Positions 58,208-64,000 of a stretch of DNA of 64,000 nucleotides are shown piece after piece. The translations under genes were made by a program, and so were the position numbers. This DNA is from Halomonas ramblicola (GTDB lineage: Bacteria > Pseudomonadota > Gammaproteobacteria > Pseudomonadales > Halomonadaceae), in assembly GCF_030409215.1 (NCBI RefSeq), contig NZ_JAUFPL010000028.1, positions 124,001 through 188,000 of the forward strand, given 5' to 3'. Position 1 is the first letter of the stretch. Each line of letters starts with the position of its first letter. The notes under the pieces are model-generated. The model was not told the origin of the DNA. It ran no database searches and worked only from the letters and a program-made list of their open reading frames with translations.

Positions 58208-58998
58208 AGGCTCGCCTCCGCGTCGTCGGTGGGGGTAGCCGCCCTTTCCAGGGAGTGGGAAATCGGCAGGGTCAGCAGCTCCGGCGCCCGCTGCTCGCGG
58301 GCGATGCGCAGGCCGTGGCGCAGTTCGACGCGGCCGGCCTCGTCGAGTGCCTGCCAGCGCTCGGCGTCGGCACGCCAGACGCCGCCCTCGCGCCCGTCGG
58401 GGGTCAGGTAGTAGAGGCCCGCGCGCCCCAGGCGCAGGAAGTCCACCTCGCGGCGGTCGTCGCCCTCGCCCAGGGTGCCGCGCCAGGCATCCAGCTCGCG
58501 GCCGTAGTCGAGCTCGGCGCGCCAGGCGGCGAGGATGCGGTCCAGGCGATCCGCGGCGGAGGCGTCGGGATCGGCCATGCCGCTCTCGAGGCCCTCGACA
58601 CGCGCCAGGCGCTCCTCCTCGAGGAACGGCAGGTCCTGCTCGATCCAGGCCCGCAGGCGCGCTACCAGGGCCTGCTCGATCTCCGGCAGCACCTCGCGGG
58701 TCTCGGCCAGGGTATCCAGGGCCGCCTCGCGCTCGTCCAGTCGCTCGACCCGGCGCTCCAGGCGCGGCTCCTCGGCCTCGGCGCGCGCCTCCAGGCGGCG
58801 CGTCTCGCCCTCGAGTCGGCGCAGTTCGGTGAGCATCTCGCGGCTCTCGTCGTCGGCGGCATCGATGCGCGCCTGCAGCTCGGCCTGGGCGCGTTGGGCC
58901 TCGCTGGCCTCCTGCAACACCTCGTCGGCCGATAGGGGGGACGCCGCCAGCACCAGGCCGGCCGCCACCCCGATCAGGATGTGTCGGGTCCTCTCCAC
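58204..58998 (-). CDS. DUF3450 periplasmic coiled-coil protein
   Basis: A 264-residue exported protein. A signal peptide follows the GTG start at 58998 (RHILIGVAAGLVLAASPLSA), and AGGGAG lies 8 bases before. Residues about 25-110 are a long coiled coil; a globular C-terminal part includes LRLGRAGLYYLTPDGREGGVW, typical of DUF3450. It is always found as the first gene before TtpC-like genes, likely helping to span the periplasm. The reading frame extends upstream to 59097, but the segment overlaps the Fur-like operator and is not used. Confidence 0.88.
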   Translation of the reverse strand: MERTRHILIGVAAGLVLAASPLSADEVLQEASEAQRAQAELQARIDAADDESREMLTELRRLEGETRRLEARAEAEEPRLERRVERLDEREAALDTLAETREVLPEIEQALVARLRAWIEQDLPFLEEERLARVEGLESGMADPDASAADRLDRILAAWRAELDYGRELDAWRGTLGEGDDRREVDFLRLGRAGLYYLTPDGREGGVWRADAERWQALDEAGRVELRHGLRIAREQRAPELLTLPISHSLERAATPTDDAEASL

Positions 58999-59048
58999 GT
59001 CGGGCTCCCTGGGATCCGTGTCGAATAGCGTCAGGATCATCGCAAAAG

Positions 59049-59063
59049 TGATAACAATTATCA
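59049..59063. promoter_or_regulatory. Fur-box-like palindrome of the TonB2 operon
   Basis: TGATAA-CAA-TTATCA is a perfect 6-bp inverted repeat very close to the core of the Fur consensus (GATAATGATAATCATTATC). It lies 51 bases upstream of the first gene of the operon. Iron-dependent repression is expected. Confidence 0.7.
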
Positions 59064-59087
59064 ATGGCAGAAAGCCGCCCTCATGCC

Positions 59088-59117
59088 GAGGGCCCACCCG
59101 TTACCGGATGGGCCCTC
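59088..59117 (-). terminator. Hairpin behind the siderophore receptor gene
   Basis: 13-bp stem with one mismatch, GAGGGCCCACCCG/CGGATGGGCCCTC (59088-59100 and 59105-59117), 22 bases after the receptor stop. No T-run follows. It separates the receptor from the TonB2 operon. Confidence 0.55.
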
Positions 59118-59139
59118 GTCGCCGAGAAAATGGTGTGAC

Positions 59140-61353
59140 TCAGTAGCGCCAGGTCAGATTGACCATGGCGTGACGCGGCGCGCCGAAAAAGGACTGATCC
59201 CACTTCAGGCTGGTCAGGTACTTCTCATCGGTCACGTTGTTGACGTTCAGGGACGCCGTCAGGTTATCGCTGAAGTCGTAGCTCGCCATCAGGTCTACCA
59301 CGGCGTAGGCCTCCTGGCGGGTCTTGCCATCGGCGAAATCGCGCGGACGCTCGATGTCATCCTGCCAGCGGACACGCGTTCCTACCTTGAGCCGATCCAT
59401 GAAGGCAGGTCGATAGCTGGTGGTCGCCCGCAGCATATTGCGCGGGATATAGGTATTGACGTCCTTCCCCTCGGCGTCCTCGATCTCCAGATAGGTATAG
59501 CCAACGCTGGCATGCCAACCCGGCGCCAGCTCGCCGGCCAGGGTGGCCTCGGCCCCCTCGCTGGTCACGCCCTCGCCACTACGGTGGAAGGTGCGCCCAT
59601 CGGGCAAGGTGCCTGCCGGCAGTGCCACGTTGTCCTGTTCGGTGCGAAACAGCGCCAGGGAACCGTCTGCCATGCCGTCGAACATGTCCGCCTTGATACC
59701 GATCTCCTGACTGACACCATCGATGGGATCGAGGTAATCGCCGTTGCGATCGATCTCGGTCTGCGGCTGGAAGATCTGCGTATGGCTGGCATAGAGCGAG
59801 GCGGCGTCGGTGACGTCATAGATGACGCCGGCATAGGGCGTCAACTCATGGTCGACGGCGGTGTCCTGGGAGGCGCCATACTGCTCCCCTACGGTGTCCA
59901 GCCAGCTCAAGCGCGCACCGACTACCGCCATCCAGCGATCGGCCAGGTCCAGCTTGGCCGCGCTGTAGACGCTGCGCTCCTTGATGGTGGCGTCATTGGC
60001 GAAGTCAGGGCTACCGAAGCTGGGCTCAGGGTAACGACCGTCCCATTCGCGAAGCGACGGCACGCCCCGGGACGCCACATCATAGAGGGAACTCTGCTGG
60101 TTGCGGCTCTGGCTCCAGTCCGTGCCCAGCACCAGTTGATGGCTCCTGCCCAGCACGTCGACATCGCCCTTGGCATGGACATCGGCGATCCACTGCTCCA
60201 GGTGGCGGTCATACTTGCTGATGGTGATCTGGCTGGCATCATAGCCACCGGTGGCGGCATCCGGCACACCATATAGATAGAACAGCTGGGTGTCGGACAG
60301 CATGTCCAGGTGCGTCACTGTCCCCTTGAGACGCCAGTCGTCGTTCAGTTCCTGCGCCAGTTCCACGAAGCTGCGCCGGGTCTCGACATTCCAGTAGGAC
60401 CAGTCGGGGGCCGAGCTCGTCGACACGTCATAGTCGATCCGTTCGCCAGCGGTGTCGTAAAGCGGCAAGGCGCCCCACATGTTGCCGTCGGTATCATTCT
60501 GCTGCCAGGTGTGGCCCAGGGTCAGCCGAGTGGTATCCGTCACATCGGCCTCAAGTACCCCGTACAGCAGTCCGCGTTCACGCTCCAGGCGATCAAGGTA
60601 GGAATCGGTCTGCTGGCCCGAGGCTACCAACCGTCCCCGCACCCTTCCCTCACTGTCGAGCGACCCGGAGACGTCCACATCCAGTCGCCGCCGATCCCAG
60701 CTTCCCAAGGTGCCCGAAACGGTTGCCTGGGGCGTCTCGGTAGGCCGCTTGCGGATAAAGTTCACGGTGGCCGCCGGGTTACCCGAGCCGGACATCAGGC
60801 CGGTCGCCCCGCGAACCACCTCGACCCGGTCGTAGATGGCGGTATCCATGTCGCCATGCACATTGTTGTAGGGCATCGGTACCCGCAAGCCATCCACCTG
60901 GAAGTTGGAAAGCTCGAAGCCTCGCGAGCTGTAGAAGGTGCGATCGGTCTCGAGTCGCTCCACCGTCACGCCAGGTGAGCTCTCCAGCACATCGTTGACG
61001 GTGTCCAGTTGGAAGTCATCGATCTGGGCACGAGTGACGGTCGATACCGACTGCGGCGTCTCGCGTGGCGTCAGGTCCAGGCGCGTTGCCGTGCTGGTGC
61101 GCGGTACACGATAGCTGTCGCTCCCCTCGGAGACGAGGGAGAGCGCCTCGGCCTCGACGGTGATGGCATCCAGGTCATCGGCCCCTTCATCCGACTGAGC
61201 CAGCAGCGTCGGCGAAACGACCATCATCAGCGTGCCTGCTGCTGCCAGGCCCAAACCATGGCGTACGGCCCTGCATAGCGGGTCGGGAGAGGGGGAGCCG
61301 GGCATAGGGGACATCACGGGGATAGATTTCATAAGGGGACGATTCGAGATCAT
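59140..61353 (-). CDS. TonB-dependent siderophore receptor
   Basis: A 737-residue outer membrane receptor. A signal peptide lies within the first 52 residues (long n-region, then hydrophobic LGLAAAGTLMMVVSPTLLA). The TonB box is near DAITVEA, the plug (about 70-200) contains SPGVTVERLETDRTFYSSRGFELSNFQVDG and VEVVRGATGLMSGSGNPAATVNFIRKRPT, typical for ferric-siderophore receptors of the FhuE/FpvA class. The barrel ends with VNLTWRY (aromatic C-terminus). Codon use is less GC-rich by eye than neighbours, a possible sign of transfer. ATG 61353 or 61332 may be the start. Siderophore unknown. Confidence 0.92.
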   Translation of the reverse strand: MISNRPLMKSIPVMSPMPGSPSPDPLCRAVRHGLGLAAAGTLMMVVSPTLLAQSDEGADDLDAITVEAEALSLVSEGSDSYRVPRTSTATRLDLTPRETPQSVSTVTRAQIDDFQLDTVNDVLESSPGVTVERLETDRTFYSSRGFELSNFQVDGLRVPMPYNNVHGDMDTAIYDRVEVVRGATGLMSGSGNPAATVNFIRKRPTETPQATVSGTLGSWDRRRLDVDVSGSLDSEGRVRGRLVASGQQTDSYLDRLERERGLLYGVLEADVTDTTRLTLGHTWQQNDTDGNMWGALPLYDTAGERIDYDVSTSSAPDWSYWNVETRRSFVELAQELNDDWRLKGTVTHLDMLSDTQLFYLYGVPDAATGGYDASQITISKYDRHLEQWIADVHAKGDVDVLGRSHQLVLGTDWSQSRNQQSSLYDVASRGVPSLREWDGRYPEPSFGSPDFANDATIKERSVYSAAKLDLADRWMAVVGARLSWLDTVGEQYGASQDTAVDHELTPYAGVIYDVTDAASLYASHTQIFQPQTEIDRNGDYLDPIDGVSQEIGIKADMFDGMADGSLALFRTEQDNVALPAGTLPDGRTFHRSGEGVTSEGAEATLAGELAPGWHASVGYTYLEIEDAEGKDVNTYIPRNMLRATTSYRPAFMDRLKVGTRVRWQDDIERPRDFADGKTRQEAYAVVDLMASYDFSDNLTASLNVNNVTDEKYLTSLKWDQSFFGAPRHAMVNLTWRY

Positions 61354-61423
61354 TCTGCTTTGAGCATCTTATCGGTGGATGGACGCCGCCATTATATAGG
61401 AACAATTACTATTTGAAATACTG

Positions 61424-61436
61424 AATGATAAACATT
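61424..61436. promoter_or_regulatory. Fur-like site between the two divergent receptor genes
   Basis: AATGATAAACATT reads on the minus strand as AATGTTTATCATT and matches 11 of 13 core positions of the Fur consensus. It lies in the AT-rich 174-base gap between the two receptor starts and could repress both. Confidence 0.5.
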
Positions 61437-61527
61437 ACTGTCACTACCGCTTCGGGAACACGCCCCGGTGGCCCCGGCCGCGAGCCTCGAAGCCGATAAC
61501 CAATTTCAAGCAAGGGTTCCCCAAGAG

Positions 61528-63660
61528 ATGTTCCATCCCACCAAGACGCGCACCGCCTGGCTCGTCCCGGTCATGCTCGGCCTCCCCGGCCTGGCCGCCG
61601 CCCAGGCCAGCGACGACGAGACCACCGCCTCCCCCGACCTCTCCCCCCTGGTGGTCACCGCCACCCGCAACAAGAGTCTCGCCGGCGAGACGCCCCAGAA
61701 GGTTACCGTCATCACCCGCGAGCAGATCGAGCAGCAACTGGCCATCACCGACGATCCCGGCCAGGTGCTCAGCAACCTGATTCCCTCCTACTCGCCGAGC
61801 CGCCAGAAGCTCTCCAATGCCGGCGAGACCTTCCGCGGGCGCTCTCCGCTCTTCCTGGTGGATGGGGTGCCCCAGACGAACCCGCTGCGCGACAGCGCCC
61901 GTGACAGCTACACCATCGACCTCTCCATGGTCGAGCGCATCGAGGTGATCCACGGGGCCAGCGCCGAGCATGGCCTGGGTGCCACCGGCGGCATCATCAA
62001 CTACGTCACCAAGCGTGCCGATGCCGGTGAGCTCAACCAGCACGTCGGCGTCCGCCTGACCAGCGACGACGACTTCGAGTCCGAGGGCTTCGGCCACAAG
62101 CTCGACTACCGCATCAGTGGCCAGCGCGGCGACTGGGATTACCTGGCCGCCGCCAGCCGCCAGCAGCGCGGCGTCTTCTACGACGGCAACGACGACGTCG
62201 TGGGTATCGCCTACCCGGGCGAACTGCAGGACTCCACCAGCTACGACCTGTTCGGGAAGCTCGGTTACTGGCTCGACGACGACCAGAACCTCGAGCTCTC
62301 TTTCAACCACTTCGAGCTGGAGGAAGGCGACGACTACGTGCCGGTACCCGGCGATCGGGACGCGGGCATCCCGACCACGGCGCGCAAGGGCGATCCGGAT
62401 GGCGACCCCGGCTACAACGAGGTGACCAAGGCACGGCTGTCGTACTCGCATGCCGACTGGTTCGGCAACGAACTGGATGCCCAGGTGTATCGCCAGCGCT
62501 TCCGGGCACGGTTCGCCACCACGCCCTACTTCCCTTTCCTGGATGACAATGGCGAAACGCGGTTCGACCAGACCCGCAACGAATCCGACAAGCTGGGCGC
62601 CAAGTTCACCCTGAACCGCAGCGGCCTGCTCGACGACCGCCTGGCCGTGACCGCCGGCCTGGACCTGCTGCAGGACGAGACCCGCCAGATGCTGGTGCAT
62701 ACCGAGCGCACCTATGTACCCGAGAGCCGCTTCCGCAACCTGGCGCCCTTCCTCCAGGGCGAGTTCCAGCTGCTCGATCCGCTGACCTTGCACGCCGGGG
62801 TCCGCCACGAATATGCCGAGCTCGACGTCGACGATTTCTCGACCATCGACCGCAGCAACGTCACCCAGGACAACGTCACCGTCCAGGGCGGCGACCCGAG
62901 CTTCGACGAGACGCTGTTCAACGCAGGCATCGTCTACCAGGCCACCGACTGGGCCCAGCTCTACGCCAACTATTCCGAGGGCTTCGGCATGCCCGACGTG
63001 GGCCGGGTGCTGCGCGGCATCGGCGAACCGGGCCAGGACATCGACACCCTGCTGCAGCTACAGCCGATCGTCACCGACAACCGTGAGATCGGCGCCCGCT
63101 TCGACTGGGACCGCTACGGCCTCGAGCTGAGCTACTACGAATCGGACTCGGATTTCGGCGAGCGTCTCGCCTTCGACAGCGACAGGGGCATCTGGGTCGG
63201 CAACCGCGAGAAGACCGAGATCCGGGGCCTCGAGGTCACCGGCGAGATGCGCGTCAACGACGCCCATGACCTGACGGTGTCCTACACCCACGCCGAAGGC
63301 GAATCGGACACCGACGGCGACGGCAGCGTGGATACCGAGCTGACCGGGCTCAACATCGCCCCGGATACCCTCAAGCTGGCCTGGAGCGCCGCCTGGAACG
63401 ACCGCCTCTCCACTCACCTGCAGAGCCGCTATTACTTCGACCGCAGCGTCGACGATCCCGAACTCGAATTCGACGGCTACGGCCTGGTCGACGCCTCCCT
63501 GGCCTACCGCCTGCCCGTGGGCCGCGCCACCTTCGGTATCGAGAACCTCACCGACGAGCAGTACATCACCTACTACTCCCAGGCGGGGCGGATCAGCGAC
63601 GACTACTACTTCGCCGGCCGGGGACGCACCTTCACCCTCGGCTACCAGCTGGATTTCTGA
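61528..63660 (+). CDS. TonB-dependent receptor, probable ferric-siderophore uptake
   Basis: A 710-residue outer membrane receptor. The signal peptide is about residues 1-27 (cleaved after GLAAAQA). The TonB box is LSPLVVTATRN; the plug includes DGVPQTNPLRDSARDSYTIDLSMVERIEVIHG and GLGATGGIINYVTKRAD. The barrel has many aromatic-girdled strands and ends in YQLDF (C-terminal Phe). It resembles hydroxamate/catecholate siderophore receptors; substrate unproven. ATG 61528 gives the signal peptide directly; an upstream in-frame ATG at 61468 would add 20 odd residues. A strong terminator follows. Confidence 0.92.
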   Translation: MFHPTKTRTAWLVPVMLGLPGLAAAQASDDETTASPDLSPLVVTATRNKSLAGETPQKVTVITREQIEQQLAITDDPGQVLSNLIPSYSPSRQKLSNAGETFRGRSPLFLVDGVPQTNPLRDSARDSYTIDLSMVERIEVIHGASAEHGLGATGGIINYVTKRADAGELNQHVGVRLTSDDDFESEGFGHKLDYRISGQRGDWDYLAAASRQQRGVFYDGNDDVVGIAYPGELQDSTSYDLFGKLGYWLDDDQNLELSFNHFELEEGDDYVPVPGDRDAGIPTTARKGDPDGDPGYNEVTKARLSYSHADWFGNELDAQVYRQRFRARFATTPYFPFLDDNGETRFDQTRNESDKLGAKFTLNRSGLLDDRLAVTAGLDLLQDETRQMLVHTERTYVPESRFRNLAPFLQGEFQLLDPLTLHAGVRHEYAELDVDDFSTIDRSNVTQDNVTVQGGDPSFDETLFNAGIVYQATDWAQLYANYSEGFGMPDVGRVLRGIGEPGQDIDTLLQLQPIVTDNREIGARFDWDRYGLELSYYESDSDFGERLAFDSDRGIWVGNREKTEIRGLEVTGEMRVNDAHDLTVSYTHAEGESDTDGDGSVDTELTGLNIAPDTLKLAWSAAWNDRLSTHLQSRYYFDRSVDDPELEFDGYGLVDASLAYRLPVGRATFGIENLTDEQYITYYSQAGRISDDYYFAGRGRTFTLGYQLDF

Positions 63661-63695
63661 GGGGAACACGCCTTCCACTGACTAGCTCGCGCCTG

Positions 63696-63722
63696 GCGGC
63701 ACCCTTCGGGTGCCGCTTTTTT
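63696..63722 (+). terminator. Intrinsic terminator of the receptor gene
   Basis: Perfect 9-bp stem GCGGCACCC/GGGTGCCGC (63696-63704 and 63708-63716) with TTC loop and six T. It ends only 6 bases before the convergent permease stop. Confidence 0.92.
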
Positions 63723-63727
63723 GTGTG

Positions 63728-64000
63728 TCAGCGCCAGCGATGGAGCAGATAGACGAAGAACGGCGCCCCGATGCCGGCGACGAAGATGCCCGCCGGCAGG
63801 TCCCGGGGCAGGAAGGCGAGCCGCCCCAGCAGGTCGGCGTGGAGCAGGATCAGCGCCCCGACCAGGGCGGTCACCGGCACCAGGGCGGCGTGGCCGCGGG
63901 CCACCAGCCGCCGGGCGATGTGCGGGGCGAGCAGGCCGATGAAGCTCAGCCCGCCGGCGAAGGCCACCGCGGATCCGGCCAGGGCCACCGCCAGCAGCAG
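63728..64000 (-). CDS. FecCD-family iron-siderophore ABC permease, C-terminal part
   Basis: The last 90 residues of an ABC permease, cut by the window end. SFIGLLAPHIARRLV is the EAA-like FecCD signature, and LPRDLPAGIFVAGIGAPFFVYLL is the typical C-terminus of BtuC/FhuB/FecD proteins. It probably belongs to the same iron-uptake block as the two receptors; the FhuB long two-domain form cannot be excluded. Confidence 0.9.
   Translation of the reverse strand: MLLAVALAGSAVAFAGGLSFIGLLAPHIARRLVARGHAALVPVTALVGALILLHADLLGRLAFLPRDLPAGIFVAGIGAPFFVYLLHRWR

Overview
This window looks like chromosomal DNA of a high-GC, halophilic gammaproteobacterium, most like the Halomonadaceae. That is an inference from the GC-rich coding, the very acidic proteins, and Pseudomonas/Halomonas-type gene orders such as barA-cysM-rlmD-relA-mazG, lepA-lepB-rnc-era-recO-pdxJ-acpS and algU-mucA-mucB-mucD. 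Gene density is high, most neighbours overlap by 1 to 20 bases, and I see no tRNA, rRNA, CRISPR array or prophage.

1-8.3 kb is an accessory catabolic locus. A GntR/FCD regulator is divergent from a TRAP transporter (dctPQM), a divergent PdxA-like dehydrogenase, an enolase-superfamily sugar-acid dehydratase and an AraD1/GguC-type 2-keto-3-deoxy-acid dehydratase. A 248-bp MITE-like element with 13-bp inverted repeats and a 10-bp direct repeat sits directly behind the last gene. It is followed by a 27-codon remnant of what looks like an alpha-ketoglutarate-semialdehyde dehydrogenase, so the last step of the pathway appears to be lost locally.

8.3-26.3 kb is mixed. It holds an XRE-cupin regulator divergent from a BenE-type transporter, a GNAT/nitrilase-family pair, proS and a lytic transglycosylase. 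Next comes an unusual two-gene unit: a secreted protein with Ser-Arg-Pro and DHYHRRDD repeats, overlapping an HprK-like kinase fused to a PqqD/RRE-like domain. A 37-residue membrane microprotein follows, with what looks like a class II FNR/Anr promoter. Then come slyD, rfaH, ampG, a YHS protein, a SEC-C/TPR protein, an ABC1 kinase, topB, a PanE-like reductase and a small beta-barrel candidate.

26.4-49.2 kb is conserved housekeeping and signalling: ppc, mazG, relA, rlmD, cysM and barA on one side; acpS, pdxJ, recO, era, rnc, lepB and lepA on the other; then the envelope-stress operon algU-mucA-mucB-mucD (without mucC) divergent from a DAHP synthase.

49.2-54 kb carries dinG, rhlB, a small basic protein and xthA. 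54-64 kb is an iron-uptake block: a six-gene TonB2/TtpC-type energy-transducing operon behind a Fur-box-like palindrome, two divergent TonB-dependent receptors sharing a Fur-like site, and the end of a FecCD-type permease gene running off the window.
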